Below are positions 7,240 through 15,214 of a stretch of 25,777 nucleotides of DNA, in pieces (the first letter of the stretch is position 1; each line of letters begins with the position of its first letter). The translations under genes were made by a program, and so were the position numbers. The DNA comes from Bacillota bacterium (GTDB taxonomy: Bacteria; Bacillota; Sulfobacillia; Thermaerobacterales; RSA17). Below the pieces are notes generated by a model. That model was not told the DNA's origin and searched no databases. It saw only the letters and a list, made by a program, of their open reading frames with translations. The stretch is from the NCBI GenBank assembly GCA_017577485.1, contig PKRI01000032.1:1-25777 (forward strand). Direction: 5' to 3'.

Positions 7240-7818
7240 TTAGCCCTCCGGACCTGCATCCTCGACGTGCGTACCGCCGAACTGCGCCTCCACTTCCTCC
7301 GCCAGCGCCCGGAACAGCGTCGGATAAATCCCATCCCGGATCTCCTCGGCGAAGGCGTCGAGGAGGCCGCGGTAGTACCACTCCTGATGCTGGCGCCCGC
7401 GGTTGAAGCGGTCCCAGACGCGGTCCCCCACCTGCTCGTAGTCGGCCCGCAGGTCCCGGATGTTGTGGAGCTTGTCGGCGCAGGCCACCAATTTGACCGC
7501 CAGGGGGGCGTGGGTCAGGGTCTCCAGCATGCGCGCCTTGCGCTCTTCCCAGGGCAGCCGCTTGTCCTCGCTGCAGGCCGCCACGATCTCGGCCACCGCC
7601 GGGCCGAAATGGTCCCGGACCTCTTCCAGGGTGACCGACGTGTCTTCCACCACGTCGTGGAGCAGGCCGGCGATGACGACGTCCTCCGCGCAGCCGGCTC
7701 GGGCCAGCGACAGCGCTACGGCTAGCGGGTGCGTGATGTAGGGCACGTCTTTACCCTTCCGGGTCTGACCCCCATGGGCTCGGATGGCGAATTCCACCGC
7801 TGCGGACAAGCGGTCCAA
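7240..7818 (-). CDS. HD-domain phosphohydrolase (SpoT/Mesh1-like hydrolase domain)
   Basis: This 192-residue protein matches the stand-alone HD hydrolase domain seen in RelA/SpoT enzymes and Mesh1-like small alarmone hydrolases, which remove pyrophosphate from (p)ppGpp. Visible metal and catalytic residues are H30 (P-Y-I-T-H-P), the H54-D55 pair in G-L-L-H-D-V-V-E-D-T, E58-D59, and D115 in A-D-K-L-H-N-I-R-D. The synthetase, TGS and ACT parts are absent, so synthesis of ppGpp is not expected. The substrate is inferred and could be another nucleotide. The gene sits 106 bases downstream of the GmrSD-type gene, but a terminator-like hairpin separates them. Confidence 0.85.
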   Translation of the reverse strand: MDRLSAAVEFAIRAHGGQTRKGKDVPYITHPLAVALSLARAGCAEDVVIAGLLHDVVEDTSVTLEEVRDHFGPAVAEIVAACSEDKRLPWEERKARMLETLTHAPLAVKLVACADKLHNIRDLRADYEQVGDRVWDRFNRGRQHQEWYYRGLLDAFAEEIRDGIYPTLFRALAEEVEAQFGGTHVEDAGPEG

Positions 7819-7864
7819 CAGGACACCTCCGCCCGCAGATCCGTTCTCGAGGTCGAAACGTGGC

Positions 7865-7889
7865 GGTCCCTGGCTCTCCCGCCAGGACC
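7865..7889 (-). terminator. Hairpin downstream of the GmrSD-type gene
   Basis: GGTCCCTGGC (7865-7874) and GCCAGGACC (7881-7889) form a stem with one bulged base around a 6-base loop. On the minus strand it lies about 35 bases past the stop of the 7925-9892 gene, before the HD gene start. The following tract is only mildly T-rich (CACGTTT further on). Confidence 0.4.
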
Positions 7890-7924
7890 CTCACAGCGCC
7901 GACAACTGGCCTGCGCTTCCCCCT

Positions 7925-9892
7925 CTAGTCTGAGGCCGCTTCCGATGCGATGATCTCCCGCAGCACATAATCCTTGAACGAGGCGACGTCGGTGAAATAG
8001 CGGAATCCGGCGCGGTTGGCCACCTCGTGTACGTGGTGGTCCTCATCGAGGAGGACCGCCACCGGCTCGCTGAACCCTGGCTGGAGCCCCTCGGGCCAGG
8101 CCAGGTCGAGAATGGCCAGGGGTTCACTGCTTCCGGCGCCCACCAATTCGTAGAGGAATTCGCCCTCCGGAAGCCCCTGTTCAACGACCCACACGTTCAG
8201 GTCGATGAGCATACGCTCTTCCTCTTCGCCGGCCACGCCTCCCAGCATCGCCGCCGGAATGCCCACATCCACGGCCGACACCGTGCCGTCCGCCTCAGGT
8301 GGCCGGGATTCGGGGATGTTGCCGTGGAGGAGGCTGTCCAGAAAACGATTCGCCGCGTCCGCCAGCAGGCGCCGGCGCTCTGCCAAGAACTCGAGATAGT
8401 TCTCCACCCGCCATAGGCGAGGATCGGTAGGAATCCAGTGCGATTCCAGCAAGCTGGGATCACGCTCGGCGATCTCCTGCAAATACTCGGCCGGATTTCG
8501 ATTGGAGACCCTAAGATTGGTCTCCTTGGTCAAAAAGGTGAAGTTCGCAATGGCATTGACGTCGCGCCTCTTGTACCCATGCTCGTAAAGCAGTGACTTG
8601 GGGAAGATGTGATGCAGTTCCAGTGATGTCATCCTGCCCAGCAGATGGTTGCTGAGTTCGATCCCCGAGTACCAATCCCGAGCATGCCAAACGCGCGTCA
8701 TCATATACATCAGCGGATAAAAGCGAGCTCCCTGGCTCCATCCCAGGAAGTCCTCGGGTTGCAACCGAAGATCGCCCCGTACCCGCCGCAGTTCGTCGAT
8801 CAATCGATCGAGCGCTCCGTCCCGTTCCTCAATCAGACCCAGATCCCGGTTCAGCACGGTTTCCGTGGAGCCCGCGTAACGGCCCCACAGAAACGTGTGC
8901 ACATACCAGTAAAGCAGACGATCCCGCTCCCGGTGGTCGAGCTGGCCCTCCTTCTGCGTCAGATATCGCGCCAGCAGCGGAAACGAGTAACGGCTGCCGA
9001 GGACTCGATCATGGTCGAGCCCGAGCCGGGACGAAATCAGGTTCAACAGGTAGTCAACCGACTTTTCCGCCTGGTGGAGCCCGGCGCGAATGGCAGCGGT
9101 GTCGACGCTGCGCAACGCCTGGAACATAGCTTCCCCTGTGACGATGGCGTTGACCACGCGCAGGAGCCATTCCAGCTTGAAGTTGAAGCCGGCCCTGCGC
9201 CACTTGAGGAGTCGCTTCTTCATCTCTTCACGAGCCTCCGGCCAACGGGCGCAGATCTCGGCCAGGGCCAAGTCGCCCTGCGACAACTTCGTTCCGCCGC
9301 TGTTGACCTTGTTGAAAATATCCACGACCACGTCCAGCGACTTATCCTCGCCAGTTACCCGTTCAATGTGCAGGTCGATGTCCTGAATCCCGGCCAGCCG
9401 GTTCAGTCGGTCGAGATACATGGGCAGTCGGGGGCTCAAGTCCGGGTTCTCGTGGATGCGTGCGATGAACCCGCCGATGCCCTTCTGCATCAACTCAGTG
9501 ACGTTGATCCATAGAGGGTTGTCCGCCATCTTGGCGGGGGAGTAAAACTCGAAAACTTCATCATCCAGGTGGAAGTAGAGACCCGTGAAGGTGCTGGGGT
9601 TTCCGTCAAAAAACCGTGGCGGTCTACCGCGAATGATTCCGTAGAGCGTCGTCATCCGCTGCTGTCCGTCAAGGATCAGTTCCACGAGGCCTGGGCGAGG
9701 GTTCTCTTCACCACGCACGGGTGCCGTTTCGGAACGGGTAACCCAAACCAGCAAGCTGCCGACAGGATACCGCCGGTACAGTGACTGCATGAGTCCCCGT
9801 ACCTGATCGCGGTTCCAAACGTACCCGCGCTGGAATTCAGGTAGAGCCATGCTCCCCAGGTCGATCTGGTCGAGGATCGTGCTGATCTTCAT
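7925..9892 (-). CDS. Single-chain GmrSD-type (DUF262 + DUF1524/HNH) restriction-defence protein with extra C-terminal domain
   Basis: This 655-residue protein has the layout of type IV modification-dependent restriction enzymes of the GmrSD class, which cleave modified phage DNA. The N-terminal DUF262/ParB-like NTPase part contains the hallmark I-L-D-G-Q-Q-R-M-T-T-L (73-83) and F-N-K-V-N-S-G-G-T-K-L-S (193-204). The DUF1524/HNH nuclease part is L-E-L-H-H-I-F-P-K-S-L-L (424-435) with N446/N450 in N-A-I-A-N-F-T-F-L. After about residue 545 there is an extra domain of about 110 residues with L-A-I-L-D-L-A-W-P-E-G-L-Q and F-R-Y-F-T-D-V-A-S-F-K, which I cannot assign. AGGAGG precedes the ATG. Base composition is visibly less GC-rich than both neighbours, suggesting acquisition. 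Confidence 0.9.
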   Translation of the reverse strand: MKISTILDQIDLGSMALPEFQRGYVWNRDQVRGLMQSLYRRYPVGSLLVWVTRSETAPVRGEENPRPGLVELILDGQQRMTTLYGIIRGRPPRFFDGNPSTFTGLYFHLDDEVFEFYSPAKMADNPLWINVTELMQKGIGGFIARIHENPDLSPRLPMYLDRLNRLAGIQDIDLHIERVTGEDKSLDVVVDIFNKVNSGGTKLSQGDLALAEICARWPEAREEMKKRLLKWRRAGFNFKLEWLLRVVNAIVTGEAMFQALRSVDTAAIRAGLHQAEKSVDYLLNLISSRLGLDHDRVLGSRYSFPLLARYLTQKEGQLDHRERDRLLYWYVHTFLWGRYAGSTETVLNRDLGLIEERDGALDRLIDELRRVRGDLRLQPEDFLGWSQGARFYPLMYMMTRVWHARDWYSGIELSNHLLGRMTSLELHHIFPKSLLYEHGYKRRDVNAIANFTFLTKETNLRVSNRNPAEYLQEIAERDPSLLESHWIPTDPRLWRVENYLEFLAERRRLLADAANRFLDSLLHGNIPESRPPEADGTVSAVDVGIPAAMLGGVAGEEEERMLIDLNVWVVEQGLPEGEFLYELVGAGSSEPLAILDLAWPEGLQPGFSEPVAVLLDEDHHVHEVANRAGFRYFTDVASFKDYVLREIIASEAASD

Positions 9893-9913
9893 TCCACGGA
9901 CCTCCTGAGTCTT

Positions 9914-10438
9914 TTACCACCCCATGCGTTCCCTAAGTGACCGGATGTGCGCCGCGTGGTGCTTCCCGTGCCAGGCGTAAAAGGCCACCAACCGGTCCAG
10001 CGACTGCTCGCCCGTCTCCGGATGCTGGAAGGTGCGGGCGAAATCATCGGGCCTGAGACTCCGCAGCAGGGCCACCCAGCGCTGGTGCAGTCCCTCGACC
10101 AGCGCCAGCGACGAATCCACGGGCGCCGTGCGGGCGTCGCTCAATTCAGCCCACGCCTTCTCGCTGTACGGCTTGATCACCGGTCGCTCTTCCGTCAGGG
10201 CCAGGCGCAGGCGCACGTAGGCGTTCAGGTGGGAGTCGGCCACGTGATGGACCACCTGCCGGACGGTCCAGCCGCCCTCGCGGTACGGCGTGTCCAGCTG
10301 CCGGTCGTTGAGCCCAGCCACCGCCTGGCGCAGCAGCGCCGGCGCCTGGGCCAGGTCCTCGATCCACTGGGCGCGCAGTTCCGGCGCCCGGTCGGCGTCA
10401 AACTGGAACCGTCCGATCGGATAGCGCGGATCCGCCAT
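9914..10438 (-). CDS. yfiT: YfiT-type DinB-fold bacillithiol transferase / metal-dependent hydrolase
   Basis: This 174-residue DinB-fold protein is very like Bacillus YfiT. Recognisable signatures are Y-P-I-G-R-F-Q-F at the N-terminus, L-D-T-P-Y-R-E-G-G-W-T-V-R-Q-V-V-H-H-V-A-D-S-H, and I-K-P-Y-S-E-K-A-W-A-E-L. The metal-site histidines are present: H64/H65 region, then H160 and H164 in W-H-G-K-H-H-A-A-H-I. Family members bind a divalent metal and conjugate low-molecular-weight thiol (bacillithiol) to electrophiles, or act as hydrolases. The length is normal. It lies just upstream of the GmrSD-type gene on the same strand with a 21-base gap, so the two could be co-transcribed, although their base composition differs. 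Confidence 0.88.
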   Translation of the reverse strand: MADPRYPIGRFQFDADRAPELRAQWIEDLAQAPALLRQAVAGLNDRQLDTPYREGGWTVRQVVHHVADSHLNAYVRLRLALTEERPVIKPYSEKAWAELSDARTAPVDSSLALVEGLHQRWVALLRSLRPDDFARTFQHPETGEQSLDRLVAFYAWHGKHHAAHIRSLRERMGW

Positions 10439-10596
10439 GCGGCATCCCCCATTCCACCGGCTGGACCGCCGTTGCCCGGCCTCCCGGCCGTCGGCGGTGC
10501 GGCACCAGGAACCACCGGTCCTGTAATCGGTCGGTACGAGGACCGTTCTCTGCCGGGGTCGCCGGGCCTGCCGGGTTGAACCCTGCCGAACCGCCC

Positions 10597-11544
10597 TTAC
10601 GCGTAGACGCGGCCGTCCCCCACCACCAACATGTCGTCCACGTACAGTCGCGGCCGCAGGATCACCGCGTCGATGTGGATCCCGGCTTCGATGGTCCCGC
10701 CGAAACCGACGTTGCTGCCGAAGGCGATGTGGACGGTGCCGTACACCTTTTCATCTTCGAGGACATTTCCCGTCAGCCGGGCGGCTTCGTTGGTGCCGAT
10801 TCCCAGTTCCGCCACCATGCGTCCCTGGGGGCTCTGGTCCAGCAGCGCCAGCAGTCGGTCGGCATCGGGCCCCTCGGCCGCGGCGATGCGGCCATCCTCG
10901 ATGCGCAGCAGCAGCGGCTCGCGCAGCACGCCCAGCCCCGACACCGACCCGTTGACCACAAGCTCGCCGCGGGCGCTGCCTTCCACCGGAGCCAGATAGG
11001 CCTCGCCCGAGGGCAGGTTGCCCCAACGGCCCGGGTCGCGGTAAACGCCCGTAGACGCAATGGCGCGGCGCCCGCTGATGTCCAGCACCAGCTGGCGGCC
11101 ATCGCCGGTGATCAGGCGGACCGACCGGCCCCCGTCCAGCACGCGCGCCACCGCTTCGCTCAGGCGACGCACCGCCTCATAGTCGGCCGCAATGGCTCCC
11201 TCTTCCAGCATGTCCTCGGTAATTCCCGGCATGGTCGCCATCCGCGCGCCGGCCTCGCAGGCCCGGCGGCGCGCCGCCGTGTGGGTCAGCGACCAGGTGG
11301 TGGGCGCCACCACCACCTGGGCGGCGGCCATGGCCGCCGCCACCGCAGCAGGCGGCTCCTGCCCGTCGGCCTCCAATTCCGGCATGGTCACCAGCACCGC
11401 CTCGGCGCCCAGGTCCCGCCCGGCCTGGAAAAACCGGTGCCCGATGGCTTCCCTGCCGGTGTCGGTCACCACCACCAGGCGCTCGCCGCGCTGCAGGCCG
11501 AGGCACGTGGTCAAGATCCTTGCCGCCGCATCCTGCGTGCTCAT
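10597..11544 (-). CDS. M29-type (AmpS/AmpT-like) aminopeptidase, short form
   Basis: This 315-residue protein resembles thermophilic M29 metallo-aminopeptidases, which remove N-terminal residues from peptides using two divalent metals. The conserved C-terminal block is present: E-L-G-I-G-T-N-E-A-A-R-L-T-G, E-D-E-K-V-Y-G-T-V-H-I-A-F-G-S-N and I-E-A-G-I-H-I-D-A-V-I, giving Glu, His and Asp ligands of the expected type. It is shorter than classical M29 enzymes (about 400 residues) but matches the short leucyl-aminopeptidase-like subgroup. The start is ATG 11544. A terminator-like hairpin separates it from the broken transporter upstream. Neighbouring racemase and transporter remnants suggest an amino-acid or peptide utilisation cluster. 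Confidence 0.75.
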   Translation of the reverse strand: MSTQDAAARILTTCLGLQRGERLVVVTDTGREAIGHRFFQAGRDLGAEAVLVTMPELEADGQEPPAAVAAAMAAAQVVVAPTTWSLTHTAARRRACEAGARMATMPGITEDMLEEGAIAADYEAVRRLSEAVARVLDGGRSVRLITGDGRQLVLDISGRRAIASTGVYRDPGRWGNLPSGEAYLAPVEGSARGELVVNGSVSGLGVLREPLLLRIEDGRIAAAEGPDADRLLALLDQSPQGRMVAELGIGTNEAARLTGNVLEDEKVYGTVHIAFGSNVGFGGTIEAGIHIDAVILRPRLYVDDMLVVGDGRVYA

Positions 11545-11619
11545 CGCCTATCCCCATCCCCTGGGTGTTCAACACCGCCCGCACAGCCGCCGCACCCTCG
11601 CACCGACCGCCAAGAACAA

Positions 11620-11652
11620 CCGGGTTGGCGGGCGCGACGCCCGCCAACCCGG
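11620..11652 (-). terminator. Intrinsic terminator-like hairpin after the transporter pseudogene
   Basis: A 14-bp perfect stem, CCGGGTTGGCGGGC (11620-11633) with GCCCGCCAACCCGG (11639-11652), closes a 5-base loop. On the minus strand it is followed by TTGTTCTT, as expected for an intrinsic terminator of the transporter gene that ends at 11688. Confidence 0.7.
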
Positions 11653-11687
11653 CCATGGCCAACGCGGTCCTGCAGAGCCGCCACCGC

Positions 11688-12599
11688 TCACCCGACGCTG
11701 AGGATCGAGCTGAAGAAGCTGTAGAGCGCGTCGCCGGCGATAATACCCGCGGCCGTGATGTTGAGGGGCGTCTCGGCCTCGGCCCCGAACCGGCGCGTGA
11801 TCACCACGCGCAGCAGCAGGCCGGCCAGCACCGCCCAGCCGGCCCACGGCATGTTGATCAGGAAAGCCGGTGGCCAACAGGATGCCCATCTGGCGGGCCG
11901 GACCGCCGATGAACTGGATCAAGGCGCCGGGGATCGCGGCCAGGGCCATATTCCGCAGGATCGACGGATCCTCCACGCCGCCCTGGATGGTGGCCGCGAA
12001 CACCCGGTCCACCGGGGCCAGCAGATCGTTCGCGAAGTACGTGGGCCAGGCCAGCGCCACCACGATCAGCGCCACCGCAAACCCGACCACCTCGGCGCGG
12101 AACTGCTGGCGCCGGCCGTCCAGTTCGAAGGCCCGCTCCCTTCGCGCCGCCGCAGCACCCAGCCGGCCTTCAGGTCGTAACCCAGGTCGGCGAAGGCCGG
12201 GCCGGTGGAGGCGGTGTACCCGGCCAGCAGGGCCAGGGGCGCGGCGGGGAATCCCATGAGCATACCCAACACCAGGAAGATCAGCGTCACCGCGAAGGCC
12301 GGGAACCACCCGGCATGCATGGCCGACAGGCCCACGATCAGTTCCGAGACCAGGGCGGCCACCGCCGCGTACACGACCCACAGCGCGATCTGGCCCGCGG
12401 ACATGTCCGACAGGAACCCAGCCACCACCGCCAGGATCACGCCGCCGACCAGGTACAGGATGAAGCCTGTGGCCAGCACCCGCCCGATGGTCCGCTCGTC
12501 GACCGTTGTCTCATGCCCGCTGTCCGCAGCAGCCCCACGGCTCAGGCTTTCGGCCGGCCGCCGGCCAGACCGGCGCATGAGGATGAAGATGACCGGCGG
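11688..12599 (-). pseudogene. OPT/YSL-type oligopeptide transporter, 5'-truncated with two frameshifts
   Basis: Three consecutive frames together encode the C-terminal half of an OPT-like multi-pass membrane protein. Frame one has V-I-F-I-L-M-R-R, then several helices and G-P-A-F-A-D-L-G-Y-D-L-K-A-G-W. At about 12130-12150 the frame shifts to A-F-E-L-D-G-R-R-Q-Q-F-R-A-E-V-V-G-F and I-G-G-P-A-R-Q-M-G-I-L-L-A-T-G-F. At 11863-11865 (an AAA run on the plus strand, apparently one base too many) it shifts again to L-I-N-M-P-W-A-G-W-A-V-L-A-G-L-L and ends with I-L-S-V-G and TGA at 11688. The N-terminal half is absent: in this frame a TGA at 12600-12602 lies directly before P-P-V-I-F-I-L-M. It is almost certainly not functional. 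Confidence 0.75.
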
Positions 12600-13134
12600 T
12601 CACGAAGCCGGTGCAGCCGAAGAGGATGACCTCCGCACCCTGCCGGACCAGCTCCCGGGCCGCCGCCACCGCCCGCTCCCGGGCTCCGGGCTCCAGCAGG
12701 TGCGTGGTGTTGGTCACACCCTCCGGGCACGCCACCGCCACCAGCCGGTCCCCCAGGATGCGGGCAATGGCCGGGGACACATCCGGCGTGATGTCCAGCA
12801 CGCCCACCCTGCCGCCCAGGGCGAGGGCCACCGCGGCGCCCGCCGACCCCGCTCCCACCACGGGTACGGCCACCCGGGCGCGCACCTCGTCCAGGGCGGG
12901 ATCGTTGGCGCAGCTGATCAAGATCGCCCGGCAGCCTGCCGCCGCCATCTGCTCGGCCAGGGCGATGATCTTGGGCCGGGCCAGCGTTTCCGAAGCCTCG
13001 TCGTAAATCCCATGGGGCTGATCGGGAATGCAGCGGGTGAAGGTCCTGAAACCGTACTCCTGTTCCAGCAGGCGGCCGTGGGCCTGAAGGAGCTCGGGGT
13101 CGTCGATGGTGAGCACCCTGATGATGCCGATCAT
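12511..13134 (-). CDS. Asp/Glu (hydantoin-type) racemase family protein, C-terminally truncated
   Basis: The first 177 or so residues match the Asp/Glu/hydantoin racemase family, which inverts amino-acid or hydantoin stereocentres by a two-cysteine mechanism. Both expected cysteines are visible: C75 in I-S-C-A-N-D-P, and C174 in L-F-G-C-T-G-F. After V-T-A (about residue 180) the family's remaining helix-rich tail is missing. The frame instead runs about 27 codons through sequence that in another frame encodes the OPT transporter, ending W-G-C-C-G-Q-R-A. The gene therefore appears fused across a deletion junction near 12590-12604. The catalytic core is present but stability is doubtful. ATG 13134 overlaps the stop of a 20-codon upstream frame. 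Confidence 0.7.
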   Translation of the reverse strand: MIGIIRVLTIDDPELLQAHGRLLEQEYGFRTFTRCIPDQPHGIYDEASETLARPKIIALAEQMAAAGCRAILISCANDPALDEVRARVAVPVVGAGSAGAAVALALGGRVGVLDITPDVSPAIARILGDRLVAVACPEGVTNTTHLLEPGARERAVAAARELVRQGAEVILFGCTGFVTAGHLHPHAPVWPAAGRKPEPWGCCGQRA

Positions 13135-13193
13135 TCCAGCAGCATCACGCCCAGCTTCGGTCGCCGCGCCGCGCTCACGGTCTTGCCGGACAT
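13131..13193 (-). CDS. 20-codon mini-ORF overlapping the racemase start (leader peptide or gene stub)
   Basis: ATG at 13193 opens a 20-codon frame (M-S-G-K-T-V-S-A-A-R, then R-P-K-L-G-V-M-L-L-E) whose TGA overlaps the racemase ATG in an ATGA. The overlap would allow translational coupling. R-P-K-L-G-V-M-L-L-E resembles the first beta strand of a racemase-family N-terminus, so it may be the surviving 5' end of a second, deleted racemase gene rather than a designed leader. Confidence 0.3.
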   Translation of the reverse strand: MSGKTVSAARRPKLGVMLLE

Positions 13194-13333
13194 ACGCTCA
13201 CCAAACCGTCGGGATGTGGGGACGACCATGATGCCGCGACAGCCGTGGGGCAGCCGTTGATCCCCGGCTGGCAGCGGGCCGGCTGCAAATGATTCGCTTT
13301 GCGAGCTTCTCGGCCCCGGAAATGTATAATTCG
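13194..13333. other. Spacer between MFS gene and racemase; no gene seen
   Basis: This spacer lies between the MFS stop and the racemase mini-ORF. It contains an AT-richer patch around 13319-13336 (minus strand reads TAACGAATTATACAT) that could contribute a promoter, but no -35/-10 pair with good spacing was found. Confidence 0.3.
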
Positions 13334-14569
13334 TTACACTCGCCGCTGTTCCTGCTGTCCGGAACGATCCCCTGCCGGCTCGCTACCGGGATCGCTCCGG
13401 CCCAACGGCCCGATGACGGCTGCGACCAACAACAGGATCGCACCCGCCGCGTAGAAGGCCGCGCCGATGCCCAGGACTTCGGCGATGAAGCCGACGGCCA
13501 CAGGACTCAGGAGCTGGGCCACCCGGTTTCCGGTCAGGCGCACCGCAACGGCCAGCCCGCGGACGTCCTTCTCGACGCCCTCGGCCAGCAGTGCCATGCT
13601 CAGCGGCAGCACCAGCCCGGCGGCGGCGCCGACAATGATCGACAGCACGAACAGCCCCGCGACGCTGGACACGAAGGGAACGGCGCCGAGGCCCACCGCC
13701 GTCACCACCAACGCGGCCACCATCAGGCGCAGCTGCCCCCCGGCCCTGGCCATCAACCGGTCGATCAGCACGCGGCCCAGCATCGCCGCCGCTGCGCGAA
13801 CCGACAGCAGGCTGCCCCACGTCGTGCTGGAATACCCGAGCCCTTCCACGTAGAGCGGCAGGAACGACTGCCGCACGGTCATCTCGAAGATGACGGCGAA
13901 TCCGCCTAAGATGGACAGCCACACCACCGGCTCCCTCAGGATGACCAGGACGCGCCCCCCCGGCGCCGCCCCGCCGGCGTCAGCGGCCGAAGGCGCGGCT
14001 GCAGCCGCGGTGAGGTCACCGGCACCGGGACGCATGTGCCGCGCGGTGAACAGCAGCGGCACGGCCAGGATCGACATCAGCGCCGTGGTTACGCGGTAGC
14101 CGAAAGCGTCGGTCAGGATGCCCACCAGCAGGGGGCCCACCAGCTGTCCTCCGGAGATGAAGGTGGTGTAAAGGCTCAGGGACCGCACCCGTTCCCGGGG
14201 GTCACCGACGCTGGTGGCGGTCGTCTGCGTGTCCACGGCGAACGCCAGGTGGCTGATCCCCAGCAGCAACTGGCTCAGCAACAGCCCCAGGTAAGTGGGC
14301 CACAGGGCCACCAGCAGCACCGCCCCACCCAGACCAACCGCGGCCAGGGGGGACAGGCGTCCCGTGCCCGTCCAGACGATCCAGTAGCCCATGGGGATGG
14401 CCAGGAACAGCGGTACTGCGGCGAAGGCGCCCACCATCACGCCGATCAGCGCAGGGGACGCACCCAGGTCGTGGGCAAGGACAGGCAGAAGCGGCCGGAC
14501 GCCCTCGACCAGCAGCATCGTCAGGCCCATGCTCCAGCAGGCTGCCAACAGGATGGAACGGTCGCTCAT
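13334..14569 (-). CDS. MFS transporter
   Basis: This 411-residue, roughly 12-helix membrane protein of the major facilitator superfamily is a secondary transporter of unknown substrate. Helices are visible throughout, for example L-L-A-A-C-W-S-M-G-L-T-M-L and L-G-L-L-L-S-Q-L-L-L-G. A long Ala/Gly-rich cytoplasmic loop (residues about 190-210) separates the two six-helix halves. An MFS-like loop appears as G-R-V-L-I-D-R-L-M-A-R-A-G between helices 8 and 9. The start is taken as ATG 14569 (M-S-D-R-S-I-L-L); a GTG two codons upstream is possible. It lies on the same strand as the racemase, transporter and aminopeptidase genes and may share their metabolic role, but this is only contextual. Confidence 0.85.
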   Translation of the reverse strand: MSDRSILLAACWSMGLTMLLVEGVRPLLPVLAHDLGASPALIGVMVGAFAAVPLFLAIPMGYWIVWTGTGRLSPLAAVGLGGAVLLVALWPTYLGLLLSQLLLGISHLAFAVDTQTTATSVGDPRERVRSLSLYTTFISGGQLVGPLLVGILTDAFGYRVTTALMSILAVPLLFTARHMRPGAGDLTAAAAAPSAADAGGAAPGGRVLVILREPVVWLSILGGFAVIFEMTVRQSFLPLYVEGLGYSSTTWGSLLSVRAAAAMLGRVLIDRLMARAGGQLRLMVAALVVTAVGLGAVPFVSSVAGLFVLSIIVGAAAGLVLPLSMALLAEGVEKDVRGLAVAVRLTGNRVAQLLSPVAVGFIAEVLGIGAAFYAAGAILLLVAAVIGPLGRSDPGSEPAGDRSGQQEQRRV

Positions 14570-14752
14570 CGTCACCGGGCCCGCCCACCTGGTATGACGC
14601 CGGCCGAATGGTCGGGAAGCTTGTCGGGGCGCCCAATGACCCGTTCCAGGCCGTGAGCCGATGACCTGCCGCCAGTGCCTCAGGACGCCGGCATCGCCCG
14701 CGCCGCGGTGGGACCGCCGGCGAGGCCCTGCGGGTCGCCGGGCCGCAAGTCC

Positions 14753-15001
14753 TTACCGCCACACCCCTTGCAGCAGGGCCCAAGCGAACAGCCCCAGTGC
14801 GACCACCACCGCCAGCGTCACCGCCACCCGGGCTGCGGGGTGCCGGTCCCGCGCCCGCCGCAGGGACGAGCCGACGCTAGCGGCCCGGTCGAAGGGGTTG
14901 GTCGTCAGGGCGTAGGGATTGAGACGGACGCCGCAGTGGGGGCACACGCCCGCCGGCGTCTCCACCGGCCGCCCGCAGTGGGGACAGTGCTCCCCGGTCA
15001 T
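14753..15001 (-). CDS. Small zinc-ribbon membrane protein
   Basis: This 82-residue protein has an N-terminal four-cysteine zinc ribbon, C-P-H-C-G-R (6-11) and C-P-H-C-G-V-R-L (20-27), and a C-terminal membrane helix (V-A-V-T-L-A-V-V-V-A-L-G-L-F-A-W-A-L-L, about 59-77). The start at ATG 15001 is supported by a purine-rich site (AAGGGGG) at suitable distance. The frame is open further upstream and runs into VOC-derived sequence without a stop, but the zinc ribbon and ribosome site argue that translation begins here. Its function is unknown. Similar short zinc-ribbon/TM proteins are common in Bacillota and are usually annotated as hypothetical. Confidence 0.65.
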   Translation of the reverse strand: MTGEHCPHCGRPVETPAGVCPHCGVRLNPYALTTNPFDRAASVGSSLRRARDRHPAARVAVTLAVVVALGLFAWALLQGVWR

Positions 15002-15214
15002 TTCGGACGCCCCCTTCCATTTCCTATTGTTGGGGCCGCTTCCTTGCCCCCGGCCTCTCTCCCTTTTCCCTGTTGCGCTCGTTCCTCGTGCCGCGGATGC
15101 CGGCGCGGTCGCACCCTCGACGCCGGCCTTCCTACGATTGGAACAGGAACAGATGGTCGCACCATGGAGTTCTGGACACCGCACGAACCGTGCCGCTGCA
15201 GGTGCAGCCTGGTC

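Noticed and set aside
5592..7334. 580-codon minus-strand open frame opposite the FAD dehydrogenase
   Set aside because: The plus-strand dehydrogenase has complete FAD motifs and a good ribosome site; the antisense frame is rich in Gly/Pro/His/Gln and is not protein-like.
7240..9892. Functional two-gene defence cassette made of the GmrSD-type protein and the HD hydrolase
   Set aside because: They share a strand and are close, but a hairpin lies between them, base composition differs and the HD protein is a common stand-alone alarmone-hydrolase type; no evidence beyond adjacency.
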